Shown here piece after piece: positions 47,041-57,845 of a stretch of DNA of 64,000 bases; position 1 is the first letter of the stretch; the number at the start of each line of letters is the position of its first letter. A program made the translations under genes and the position numbers. The notes under the pieces were generated by a model. It saw nothing but the letters and a program-made list of their open reading frames with translations. It was not told the DNA's origin and made no database searches. This DNA comes from Dermanyssus gallinae (lineage: Eukaryota > Arthropoda > Arachnida > Mesostigmata > Dermanyssidae). Location of the stretch: positions 273,501-337,500 of the forward strand of contig QVRM01006801.1 of NCBI GenBank assembly GCA_003439945.1, given 5' to 3'.

Positions 47041-47424
47041 ATATATATATATATATATATAGTTTTGCATGCTTATATAAACCATGACACGGAGCAACGG
47101 TATAGAACAACAGGCGCCGAAGAAGAAATGCCAACAGATTCGGACCACCTGTAGCGATGATGAGGCGATATGCCCTCTCAGCAAGAGCACGGCCTACAGA
47201 CGTCCTTCTTTGGGCCATGGCTTGGCGTACGGCACGTATAGAACCAGGACAAATACAACTGGAAGGAGGGATGATGCTGATGATGATAATAATAAAAATT
47301 ATGACAACACTGATGATGACAAAAATCATTATCAAGTTGGCATAGAGAAAAAAAGCATGACATTAAAAATATACTTTTTTGCGCTGACAATGAAAATGAA
47401 CGCGTCAAGAGAGGGAGAGAAAGA

Positions 47425-47535
47425 GAGCTATATTTTGTCAGAGAGAAAGTGAGAGAGAGAGAGAGAGAGCTATATTTTGTGAGAGAGAAAGTGAGAGAGA
47501 GAGCTATATTTTGTCAAAAGAAAGTGAGAGAGAGC
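47425..47535. repeat. Imperfect GA-rich minisatellite, three copies
   Basis: The core GAGCTATATTTTGT is followed by GAGAGAAAGTGAGAGAGAG-type purine sequence. Cores start at 47425, 47467 and 47501 (spacing 42 and 34 nt). Unit length differs by the number of GA dinucleotides, so the array has expanded at two levels. Confidence 0.85.
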
Positions 47536-49592
47536 CGCAAAGGAGCTAACCTACGGGGCTCTATAGGCAATAGGCACTTTTCTAGTTACAGCGTGCGTGA
47601 ATGATCCGGCCGGCTCCACCGTTCCACTGAAGATGATAATGATCGAGATTGCTCCACTGTTCACGGCGCTTCGCCGCCATCCCGCGCCGACCCCTTTGGT
47701 CACCCCTCTGGAGTTGTGTTTGTTCGGCAGAAGCGTTGAATAGTAGAGACCTATTCAAGACCTCATGCCCCGACTCTGCTGCTGGTACCGTCTTCTCCGA
47801 CGTCGTCGGCGTCGTTATTACAGCCAACTACCACTGATTAAAGAGCTGATACGGCCGTTTGTTTAGAGCATGTATGACTCAGCTAGCAGTTAGCCAGTCG
47901 ACCAACCAGTTAGACCTGTACAAGAAGATAGACTCCCTCTAGCAAGAGGGAAACGCGGCACCAAAGAGAGATTGTAGAAGAATGAAAGAAGGGGAAGAAG
48001 AAGAAGATGACAAAAGACGAAGGACGAAGAAGTGCAGGGAGAAGCAGCAGCGGTAGGAAAGAGCGAACGGCAACACAAACGGGAAAAAAGTAAGCAAAGG
48101 GGGAGATTCTTGCGGAAATTAGACAGGAACATGATTCACCATGTTGTCCATGAGGTTGATGAAAGCGGTGGTGAGCATAGAGTTTTGATGACGATAACGA
48201 GTAGTCAAGAAGGCAGAACAAAATGTAGTGGAGTGATTGTAAGGAGCGCATGAAATAGGTCGGCGTAGAAAAGCTAGGAAAGGTAGCAAGTAGACAGACA
48301 AGCAGGCCGGCGGGCGGTTGAACCAAAGAACGAGAGAGCGATCGAGAAAAAAGACGCGAAATATGAATAGGTAAATGTAAGCGATAACGAAGGTAATGTA
48401 GGCACGAGTGACAAAAACTCAGAGAACAAACGGAATAAAGAAAAACAAGATAGGAGGTGGGCGGGGAGGGGGGGGAGGGGTCAGAGTGAGAATTGTAGGA
48501 GGGCTGAACAAAGACCGATCAAAAGCAAATAATCCATTCAGTAGAGTAGAGAAAGAACGCGGGCTGGGGCGGGGCGTGCTTGCCCCAAGAACGAAGATAG
48601 ATAAACATAGAAGATGCGAGAGAGAGAGAAGAAAACAGCCGTATATATATATATATATATATATATCGAGAGAGAGAGAGAGCAAGAGGGCGAGAGAGGG
48701 AGAGACAGAGAGAGAGGGGGGGGGGGACATGCAAACGTAGATCTATATGTGGGCGCGGAGAGGCAAAACTCCGCCAGCGTTTACCGGCGAAAATTATCAT
48801 CAACAGCAGAAGCAGAGCAGCAGCAGCATGTCGTTATTCGTTAACGACGTTTTAAATATAGAAAGAAGAAACCGAGGGTCACGTGAATGAGGGTCGCGCG
48901 GTCGTCGTCGTCGCCGTCACCGCCGATCACAATGGCGACGACAAGATGAAAAGAGAACAATGACATAAGCGACAAACAGAGGCTGCCCATCTGAGAATCA
49001 GCAATACAGAGAAAGGGGGAGAAAGCTAGCGCGAGAAAACAACCGAGAGAGAAAGAGAGAGAGAGTGCAAGGAATAAAGGGAAACATACGGCAGAATAGC
49101 GAGCGGGAGGATTCCGACTATTTAGCCTGATAGACTGTCATCTATCGGCTCCTCGTCATATCTATTGGCTATCCCGCTAGTCGGCAAGCCGAGATCGTCC
49201 AGTGGTAATAGTAATAATAATAACTTGTTGCAGTTATTGTCGTCGTTGTTGTTGCTGCTGTTGTTACTGCCTTTGTTATTGGTGTCAATGATGTCGCCAT
49301 ACAAGTTGTTGTTGTTGTTATTATTGTTATTGTTGTTGTTCCTGCCCTGACCGTTACCGACACCATCACCACAATTAACATGGCGATCGGTGTTCTCATC
49401 AGCACCATGTTGTTGTTGTTGTTGTTGTCATCGCTGCTGTGTTCTTGGGGCGCCGTGTTCCTCTTCTTTTTCCATCCCGCCCCGGTTTCACGATGAGTAA
49501 AAGATGAGGACGTCTCTCTGTCCTAGAACGGTCCTGGCTCCGATCCGAGGCTAGATAGCCGCTTTAATTTACCCTAGACGCTCCTTTGACCT

Positions 49593-49613
49593 CCCCCCCC
49601 CCCCCCCCCCCCC
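49593..49613. repeat. C-homopolymer, 21 nt
   Basis: Pure C run followed by TGCCCCC. Same length class as the run at 27530. Confidence 0.9.
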
Positions 49614-50100
49614 TGCCCCCAATCCCCACGACTCGCCGCGCTCGTTTGAGGTTCATTATAAACGAAAAAACGAAGAGGCATGAGTGGCTCTCTGGCTGGC
49701 TCGGGGCAAGAGAATATCGAGCTCATTGCTCATCATCACCCAATCCTCCCAACCCCGGTACCTACCTACCTATACGAGGCCACTCTGGCCACTGCGGGCC
49801 AGCCAGCGCCACGTCTCCGCGTTTCTCCATTCAGCAGCAGACGTACGTACACTACTAATGAGACAGCTACCGAGCACCTCCGATCCTTCGGCGCCCGCGC
49901 CGCCGGCCTGTGGAGGGTGCCGCCCGGCAACAGAATTAAAACAAGAATAATAACACGGTGCAATAAATAAGTAAACGACGAATAAACGATAACAGCAAAA
50001 GATCAAGCAATCCAAAGAATATTAGTAATTAAAATGAAGAGAACAACAACAACAACAACGTTTACTATCACTTCTATTTATATTACTTTGCTATATTAGC

Positions 50101-50744
50101 ACTTTGGAGATAATTTCTATTCATACTGCTAACACTACAACGCTGTCACCAGTCACAGCTATAGTACCAATGGAAATAACTAAGGCGGCAAGGATATTTT
50201 TACACGAACTTCACACAAGCGATTATAGACCGGACGTAAACCTGGATTTGCTTTCGGAGGCTACACAAGGCGACACAAAACTTAGCTAAGTAATTTTGCG
50301 AGTGTCTGGCGGCACTCGGAAGCGACTTGCGATGCTATAATCGATTAATTCTAGCGCACGTCTCTCTCAAGTACCTTCAGAACAACACGAAATTGCTCAG
50401 CTACATTTTGTAGGCACTGTTACGCTCAACCTGTTCATGCTTGCTCGTTTGTATCTAGCAAACTGTTGTTGAGTGAGGGAGACATCACGTTGGCAGCATT
50501 TATGACAAGATACTCTACATTTCGAATAGCCGACCCGAGACATTTTGTGTAGCCTTTTGCGTTTCATTTTTTTTGGAGGTTTCGTTCGAATGTATGATGT
50601 GCATACGGTGCTGGCTGCGTATAGCGCCCAGCGTGGGGAATAACAAACTCAATAAACCCGCACCCGTTCCTTCCCACCCCCTCTAGGCTACTCGAACTAA
50701 TAGGTAAGGCATCATGACGTTTATGGCAATATGGAAAGGTACAA

Positions 50745-50788
<44 letters not shown>

Positions 50789-52010
50789 GCTGTCGCTCTA
50801 AGCGCCCCTGATATAAAATGTTGACAGTGTATTTAGATATCATGTCAAGCCAAAACAAATTATATATATATATATATATTAGTCTAGTCTTCTGCCGTAC
50901 GGCGCAATACCCTCGTCGACATTGCTGAAAATTGTTTCTCCCCGAAATGGTGATGCCGAACCCTATCTGGTCTGACGGGCGTCTAGCATTATTTATTCTG
51001 AACGACAGGTTGAAAAGAATAGGTTTCTTTTACAAGTCTAGACGCATGCAGTATGTGCCGTCAATAGTCTGCTTTGCTTAATATTTTTATGTCTCTATAG
51101 CTCTTTCTTTTTTTCTATCTACCTTCCTATTCCTAACCTCGTTTTTGTAATCTTCTACTTAAATACTCGTTTCTTTGTTCTTTCGTTTTATTTTTGCTTT
51201 GTTGACTCGCATTTACCATCTCTTCTTACTAGGGCTTCTCTTTTGATCTGTTCAAACGTCCGTACACGGCAAAATCATCGCCACTATCATCATCATCATC
51301 ATCGCTGCCAGTTGCCGCTACGACACACACAGGTCTATACGACTCCGACCGTAGACGGAAAAAGAGCTGAAACCGTTTTACAACCACTGCACTGCTGCCT
51401 AGATAAAGGCTTACCCCCCGAGCTAGACGGAGAGGCTTACATACGTTCGCTGGATCTACGATCGCGCGCGCGCGAGGTCGGCTGTGGTTCAGGCCTAGCG
51501 CCAAGCATAGCTGTTTCAGCTGGCTGGACAACTCAGCTTTCCCATCAAGTCAAGAGTCAACGGGTGGCTGACAACGATCACAACGAGAACCAATCGATCA
51601 GAGATCAGTTTAGACATTAAAAGCGAATCTTCTTCGAAGGTTGGGGGGGGGGGGCAGGGGTATGGGGGTGCGGGGCGGGAATGAATGCACAGTTGGAAGA
51701 TCGTGCCGTCACGAGAGAGCCGTCATCCATCCGACAGAGAGTGAATTGGCTAATGAAAGTCCAATAAAGAGCTGTCGTGGAACACTTTGTTTCGATTCGA
51801 TTGTCGCCTTCGTCGTAGTAGTAGCCTCGGTTGTCGAAGTTCGAACCAACGCGCGCGCGCTGCCACCAACGACGACGATGCAATGCTTTTTGCTGCACCT
51901 GGCAATAACGACTGGTGGCCGCACTTGTCGCATCCTACCACTCTCCACATACTCTTTCTCTAAACAGCGACGACGACAGCAGCGGCCGGCCGAAGTAAAA
52001 TCGCCGTTGA
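50101..52010. other. Mostly unique gene-free stretch
   Basis: Unique AT-leaning sequence. It has a possible retroviral-type primer-binding-like motif at 50622-50639 (see findings), TA arrays at 50747-50786 and 50858-50880, a T/C-rich stretch at 51070-51240 and CAT triplets at 51287-51305. A G-run is at 51643-51654. ORFs in 51229-51950 overlap on opposite strands and I recognise none. Confidence 0.72.
50747..50786. repeat. TA dinucleotide array
   Basis: About 19 TA units after a short AATAT start. A second, shorter array is at 50858-50880. Confidence 0.92.
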
Positions 52011-52077
52011 CACAAACTGATTGTCTGTATCGATTGTCGAGTCGATACGGCTAGAATGGTACTATGGGTACTGCAAC

Positions 52078-52222
52078 AAGAGCAGCAGCAACAATGACAA
52101 CAGAAACAACAACAACAGAAACAACAATAGCAACGACAGCAGTAACAACAACAACGACAACAGTAACAACAACAACGACAACAACAGCAACAATAACAGC
52201 AGAAACAACAACTGTAACAACG
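52078..52222. repeat. Degenerate AAC/GAC/AGC triplet array
   Basis: About 48 triplets with CAA as base unit. An 18-21-nt composite (CAACAACAACGACAACAGTAA) is repeated around 52147-52185. It reads as poly-N or poly-T. Confidence 0.85.
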
Positions 52223-53280
52223 TGTTACTCTGGCTGCATTACGTCGGTTAACAAGCCGAAACCAAAAAGTCTTAACGCGTGGAAAGAATAGAGTGAATAG
52301 TATTATAACGCGTAACGTGTGTGACAAGATGCTATATTGTTTTTGTTGTTGTTTTTGTTGTTGTGGCTTGTTGTTGCTAATGTTTTAATGTAGCACAGTA
52401 GTTCGAGGGAGCAGAAGAGCTGGACGAATTGTATAATTGTGGCTGTGCGCCCACATCGTTGTCATCTTCGAGGGATCAGAAGTGAGAGTAGCAGAAGTGA
52501 CCATAATAAGAAGAAGCACAACAACAACAACAACAACAACGACGACGACGACGACGACAACAGTAATGCTATTAAGTAGCAGCAACCACAGTAGAAGAAA
52601 AGTCGTCAATAAAAAGAGTGTTAATTATAACAGCGTTGTACTCGCCGTAGTAGAAATGCTCGTAGGTGACTGATAGTGACCGAAAAGTCTCCACAAGTGA
52701 AAACTGCATCCAGTTGTGGTGGACCGACCGTGCACGAAAGAGACGGTGGACAGATGGGCCTGCAGATTATCGTGTTCTGTTGCCGTTTGTGTCGTCATTG
52801 CTTGCCTTACTGCTGCTTTTGTTGTTGTCGTTGTTGATGCTATTATTGTTGTTATTGTTGCTGCTGCTGCTGCTATTATTAATATTGTTGTTGTTGTTTT
52901 TGTCGTCGTCATCATCGGTCTATTGGCGGCGGTCACCGTGCCAACAGAAGCGCGGGAGACACCAGGGATTCTCTCGGCGACGGGGCGTTTATCATCATCA
53001 TCATCATCATCATGATTACTATCACCACGCTGATGCCATCCACGCATGGTATCGTGCCGAAGACGGTGGTGAAGTATTGTGGCGTTGATGAAGTATTGTG
53101 CCTGTGGTGAAGTATTGTGCCTGTGTATGTTTGTTTGTGCGTGTGTGCTCGCGCCGACGCGTATGAGCGTGTACTCGTATCTATGCGCGCGAACGCCACG
53201 CAATAACCTAACTAACTTTGACTAACGAGTGGCTGCTTGATCAGACCAAGCAGAAAAAGCACGAAGACCGACAAGACAAT

Positions 53281-53288
53281 GATGACGA

Positions 53289-53360
<72 letters not shown>

Positions 53361-53374
53361 CGACGACGACGACG

Positions 53375-53417
<43 letters not shown>

Positions 53418-53472
53418 CGACGACGACAACAACAACGACGACGATGATGATGATGATGATGATGATGATGAT
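53281..53472. repeat. 192-bp composite GAC/AAC/GAT array
   Basis: It is 64 uninterrupted triplets, every one with A in second position. Order: GAT GAC GAT, GAC x10, AAC x14, GAC x5, AAC x14, GAC x3, AAC x3, GAC x2, GAT x10. The two AAC blocks have exactly the same length, so a block of (GAC)5(AAC)14, 57 bp, appears to be tandemly duplicated. The plus frames read poly-D/N or poly-T and the minus poly-L/S or poly-V. I do not treat the 107- and 103-codon frames over it as genes. Confidence 0.95.
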
Positions 53473-53770
53473 CTATCTACTCAGTCGAACGAACGGACGG
53501 ACAAACGCACAGACAGACAGAGCGACCCACAGACCGAATAAACGTTAGACGACAGACAATCAGCCACCGATAGCTCTAGGATGGATCAAATATAATGGCT
53601 TTTCGTTGGCGACTTTCGTCGTCGACGGTGGCGGCGGCCAAAGATAAGCTCATAGTGGTGGTGGTGGTCGTGGTGGTGTTTAATTATTAATAGCCAGCCG
53701 CCGCCGCCGCCGCGGCTGCGCTGCGCTGGTGGACGACCTATGGCCGCCATAGGAGGAGGTAATCGAGCCT

Positions 53771-53808
53771 GCTAGCCAGCCAGTTAGATACCTACCTGGC
53801 TGGCTAGC
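53771..53808. repeat. Perfect 13-bp inverted repeat
   Basis: GCTAGCCAGCCAG at 53771-53783 pairs exactly with CTGGCTGGCTAGC at 53796-53808 over a 12-nt loop. It sits just left of a GAGT tetranucleotide array. Confidence 0.85.
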
Positions 53809-53814
53809 TAGCTA

Positions 53815-53872
53815 ACGAGTGAGTGAGTGAGTCAGTGAGTCGGTGAGTCGGTGAGTGAGTGAGTCAGTGAAC
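53815..53872. repeat. GAGT tetranucleotide array
   Basis: About 14 GAGT units with CAGT and CGGT variants in a partly regular 12-nt pattern (GTGAGTCGGTGAGTCG). A separate CTAT tetranucleotide run follows at 53958-53988. Confidence 0.88.
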
Positions 53873-54488
53873 GAGAGCACGAGGCAAACAGAGCAGGCAG
53901 CAACTGGCAACCAAACGACCGACCGCTCGACGCCCAACAAAACGGCCTGTATTCATCTGTATCTATCTATCTATCTATCTATCTATCTACCTAGTGATTG
54001 GCGTCGTTCGGCGGTCGAGATGATCGTTCGTACGTATGGACGTACGTAATCGTTGAGACGCACGTCATAAATAGTGGTCTTCAGTGGTTATGGTGGTGGT
54101 GGTGGTGGTGGTGGTGATGATGATGATGATGATGGTGGTAGAGGTAGCCATCGTGGCACTGCTTGGCGCTGGTAACCATATTGTTGTCTTCGTTGTTGTG
54201 CGGTTGTTGTTGCGCTAACGTTGTTGCTTTAGTAGGTGGTGTGCTGCCGTGTATGGGGATGGGATGGGGGGAAGAGTTCTCCGACGAAGGGCGAACGCGA
54301 TACCGCTACCAACCTCAGCAGCAGCAGCAGCATCAACAGCAGCACCAACACAAACAGCCACAGCAAAAGAAACCACTCGAACCCAATCGGCCAGCAAACG
54401 AGCTAGGTAGAACGATGATTGTAGATCGTACAAGCGGGAGCAGGCGGGGAAACATGAAGGATACTGAACGCGCGAGAAAAAAAGGGGC

Positions 54489-54489
54489 G

Positions 54490-54535
<46 letters not shown>
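54489..54535. repeat. Compound TA then GA array
   Basis: About 11 TA units switch directly to about 12 GA units, mirroring the TC/TA array at 3.5 kb. Confidence 0.9.
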
Positions 54536-54680
54536 CTAGGGAAGGGGGAGGAAGAGTGAAGGCTTCGGCATAGATAGAGCTGAACCAGATATACAATCGT
54601 CATCGTAGTGCGGCGGCTAGAAACAGTAACAGTAGAGCGCGTGCATAGAGTAGTAGTAGTAGTAGTAGATGAAGAGAGTT

Positions 54681-54890
54681 GAGCCCGGTGGCGTGGTGGC
54701 TTAAGCCTGCGCCTTGCAACCGGAGGAGACACTAAATAGGTGCGCGGGTTCGAGCCCCACCGTTGCTCCAAAATCCTCACATTTGTATTTATGGGGGTAT
54801 CCGTCTATGAAGCAATGCGAAAACCAGTCCCATGAACGTTAAATCTTGGCTGAGAGTTAGCCCCGGAAGGATTTTTCAGTAGATGACGAG
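54681..54890 (+). mobile_element. tRNA-derived SINE, copy B
   Basis: The fuller copy. A box TGGCGTGGTGGC (54689-54700) and a canonical B box GGTTCGAGCCC (54747-54757) lie within GCGGGTTCGAGCCCCAC, which folds as a T arm. GAGC at the start can pair with GCTC after CCGTT, as an acceptor stem would. The unique tail runs from about 54772 to 54890 and contains CAGTCCCATGAACGTTAAAT and CTTGGCTGAGAGTTAGCCCC, shared in diverged form with copy A. A 40-nt segment before it (GGGGGTATCCGTCTATGAAG and on) is absent from copy A. A GTA triplet run (54648-54669) lies 12 nt upstream. Two copies with a shared head and tail make this a real dispersed family and not a tRNA pseudogene. The partner LINE supplying its tail is not identified. 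Confidence 0.85.
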
Positions 54891-55353
54891 AAGTCAACGT
54901 CAGCTGTGTATCGCAGCGGCCGTAATAGTAGTCGCCACCAGTAGTTGGACACCAGACGACAAAAAGACGGCAAGTCGAACCGGCCGAAGATGATCGATGA
55001 CGGCAATACGTTCGACGCCGGGCTGGCCGGCCGGCCGGAGGCATCGTGACGCACGATATCGATATGCCTCCGCTCGATGATAAGAGAGCTCTCGCGCATA
55101 CAAACACAGACACGCGAACACACACACACACGATTACAACAATCGAAAACAACAACCGAACAACACCAGCATGGCTATCCAGCACGGCCACCACGACCGA
55201 GCAACGATGGCCGTCCAGCGCCAACAACTCAGCATCATTGTGCCGGCGGTACTGAGGCATAGCCGAGATCACGCGGTATTAATTTTTGCAATGTTGTTGG
55301 TCGACAACGTCAGTAGAGCTCGGGTGCCCTTAAGAGTGGGCATTGTGGCCCTA

Positions 55354-55376
55354 GATAGATATATATAGATATATAT

Positions 55377-55429
<53 letters not shown>

Positions 55430-55453
55430 AGATAGAGAGAGAAGGAGAGAGGG

Positions 55454-55487
<34 letters not shown>

Positions 55488-55514
55488 GAGAGAGAGAGAG
55501 GGTATTATTGTATA

Positions 55515-55547
<33 letters not shown>

Positions 55548-55632
55548 GTATATATTATATATTGTATATATATATATATATATATATATAGATATATATA
55601 TATATATATGTATATATATTATATATATATGT
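55354..55632. repeat. GA/GATA/TA mosaic block (about 280 bp)
   Basis: Starts with GATATATA units, becomes GA with GATA insertions (55380-55450), then TA, GA again (55471-55500), then repeated TATTATATATATAT-type segments to 55632. The inner order TA-GA-TA with partial repeats suggests several rounds of duplication of compound units. Confidence 0.9.
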
Positions 55633-55640
55633 ATTCAAAC

Positions 55641-56772
55641 TAACATACACACATGTACTTTACAAGCAATCATATCTTGCCAAATCGCGCTCTCGTTAAA
55701 ACGCCACGAGATGCGACTTACAGTGGAAAAATGAAGTCGGCAATGGCGACAACGACCTACGAAATGATGGCCCGTACAGCTTTGGCAGTTTGAGCAACGA
55801 AGCAATAGCAGCAGCACCAGCAGCTGATGATGAATACGAATGAAACCTATCGCTAGGTTATGCGGTTATAGCACGTTCTGTCTAGAAATGTATTTAAAAA
55901 TAATTAATAATCTGTTGTGAGTTCCGGTCTCGGAGGGCAGGCAAGGTCTGTCGAGGTGAAAAACGGCGACAGGCTTTGACGCAAAAACCGGCATTTTTTC
56001 AGCGCGTTTGGCAAACATTCGGCCAGACAACAGCCAGATCAAATGAAGATGATCGCTGACGATTCAATGCCTCATCGCCGATTAGTACCGATACCGAGAA
56101 GACAAGCTGCAGCCGCACACGTTCACCAGACCTGATGTCGCACCTGGGAGTGGCGTGGAGCTGTTCGGAACGAGCTGTTCAACAGAACATTGAGAATAGA
56201 TCGAAACGGAAAGGAGGACTAAACACAGCGGACGAGAGAGAACGTGTCCTTGTTATTGGTCGGCCGGTCTGTCTGATCGAACGCTATTACAAAGTATATG
56301 GGCTGTCCGCACCTACCTGCTTCGCTGCTTTACTTTACGCCTGTGCGTATGCATGCATAGCTTCTGTCTCAATAGCAGCGGTCTATTTAACTACACATCA
56401 GATACAAGACGTTACAGCATGTTGCGCTAACTATTGCACTACATACATTTAGTACAAGAACACTTATATTATGGCAGAGTGGGGTATCTGTACGCATTAT
56501 ATCCTGATTCACTAATCATTTTCGTATAAACACCTCTAACGTAACAATCTGAATCGGGGCAGATTCCGCTTGCGTCTGCGCGCCTGAGACCATTCGCCAT
56601 GCAAACAGATCACTGAGGAGCCACAATGTTGGGTTTTCTCTAATAGGTTCTAATTAATCTTAGGTAGGTAGGTAATTTAAACTTACTTCAGTTACCATTG
56701 TGTGAAAGTTGCAGTCAAAATATCAAGTAATATATATATATATATATATATATATTGATCATGATTTATTAA

Positions 56773-56812
<40 letters not shown>

Positions 56813-57321
56813 ACGAAAATGACACGTGTTGTGACGTATGTCTTATGTACACTTACAACCGAGATATAGCGGTGGTCTATTTGTTTAAGCCCGGGCACCA
56901 TAAAACGTCTCGGCGGTGCTAGCGGTTAATAGCCGAGCGATTATCTGTTTCAGTTTATCCGTCACGCTCGATTGCAATCGACCACGTGATTGTGCAAAAC
57001 ATCTAAATGATTCAGTTGATTTAATCTGGCAAATCGGAGAAGACACTATGCTGGGAAAATTACGAACTGCTAATGCCTATGCGTCGTATCAGTGCGGTGG
57101 CACTACATTTGTTGGCAAGACCAACTAGACAAACGAACAATTCTAAATTTTCGCGACGAATAGCAACAAGTGGCTTTGAATGTGGCGTGACTTTTCTATA
57201 ACTCACCAAACCGACAACCGACCGTTATGGGTTGAGACGAATTAACGTGGAGACTTCACCAGTTGCGAAATGAGCGTTTAACGTTTAATAAGCAATCAAG
57301 TTTTACAAATGCATGTGTGTG

Positions 57322-57340
<19 letters not shown>
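55641..57340. other. Mostly unique gene-free stretch
   Basis: Anonymous sequence to 56690, two close TA arrays (56729-56756 and 56775-56809), then unique sequence to 57320. A 105-codon plus frame at 56135-56452 starts with ATG and ends in a hydrophobic segment. I do not recognise it and it has no splice or promoter support. No RNA genes seen. Confidence 0.72.
56729..56809. repeat. Pair of TA arrays
   Basis: Two TA runs of about 13 and 17 units separated by 19 nt (GATCATGATTTATTAAGATG). The separator contains GATCATGATT, partly palindromic. Confidence 0.9.
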
Positions 57341-57361
<21 letters not shown>

Positions 57362-57545
57362 TTCCTGAGATGTATAGGTGTACGCGCCGCCCGGGACATG
57401 CATGCACACATCATAAACACACAGAATTATGCACCTGAGGCATTAGGGCTCATCGCCAGTAGCGTTTTATGTATATATATATATTCAATTTCAAATCATT
57501 CACGGTCGGACCATGACATTTGGGTCCCTGCGAACGTGTGCACCA

Positions 57546-57845
57546 TTACGAGGGGTCCAGTGTAGGGACCAGCCATTTCTGGAGGGTTCCTCGAACCGAG
57601 GCCGTATTGCCCCGTTGCACATCCAGCGACAGGCGCTGTCTGAGGAAATCACTTGCTCGCTTATCTCCGCTGGCTAGAATTAGCCGCTTCCCGACCTTCT
57701 GTAGCAAGCTGCGAGTAGACGGACCCGGCCCGCCAAGGGTCTCGAAGGCAAGTGGGTGAAACTCGTACGGGTAACTGCCGTCGATGCCATCAATAAAGTT
57801 GATGAAAAGATCATCGTCGACCCTGTCTGGTGCATGGTGTGACCA
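57546..57845 (-). pseudogene. Retroelement-like C-terminal protein fragment
   Basis: The minus strand is open for 99 codons, from just after a stop at 57846-57848 to a stop at 57546-57548, without an ATG. It contains HHAPDRVDDDLFINFIDGID near the start, then HPLAFETLGGPGPST, and near the end FLRQRLSLDVQRGNTASVRG. The last pattern (F-L-x-Q-R-[IL]-S-x-x-x-Q-R-G-N-x-A-x-V-x-G-T), preceded by P-L-x-x-E-T-x-G, is one I associate with the C-terminal part of certain animal non-LTR-type reverse transcriptase ORFs, found in many invertebrate genomes. That association is from memory. Amino-acid composition is ordinary, unlike the repeat-derived frames around it. A stop and no polymerase domain upstream show it is a fragment. 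A host gene exon is the alternative. Confidence 0.5.

Larger units (their letters stand above)
47041..50100. other. Gene-free stretch, purine-rich centre
   Basis: TA lies at 47040-47061 and the GA/TATATTTTGT minisatellite at 47425-47535. Purine-biased sequence extends through 47930-49110 (GA and GGGGAGG tracts). A TA array passes into GA at 48643-48682. There is a G-run at 48716-48726. GTT/ATT triplets are at 49205-49345 and GTT at 49408-49429. There is a C-run at 49593-49613 and AAC at 50046-50060. No exon is recognised; all frames over 80 codons are low complexity. Confidence 0.75.
52011..55640. other. Gene-free stretch, the densest repeat field
   Basis: AAC/GAC/AGC triplets lie at 52078-52222, GTT at 52338-52375, AAC/GAC at 52517-52562 and GTT/GCT/ATT at 52805-52905. 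CAT is at 52988-53013. The composite array is at 53281-53472. GGT is at 53651-53675 and GCC at 53697-53714. GAGT tetranucleotides are at 53815-53872 and CTAT at 53958-53988. GGT/GAT lie at 54088-54136 and CAG at 54314-54332. TA passes into GA at 54489-54535, and GTA is at 54648-54669. SINE copy B is at 54681-54890, with the GA/TA mosaic at 55354-55632. No coding exon visible. Confidence 0.78.

Noticed and set aside
53218..53541. Asp/Asn-rich ORF (107 codons) and Thr-rich ORF in another frame
   Set aside because: Direct translation of the GAC/AAC/GAT array.
56135..56452. 105-codon ORF with a hydrophobic stretch
   Set aside because: Starts with ATG and has mixed composition, but no motif, no splice or promoter support; within chance for a window of this size.
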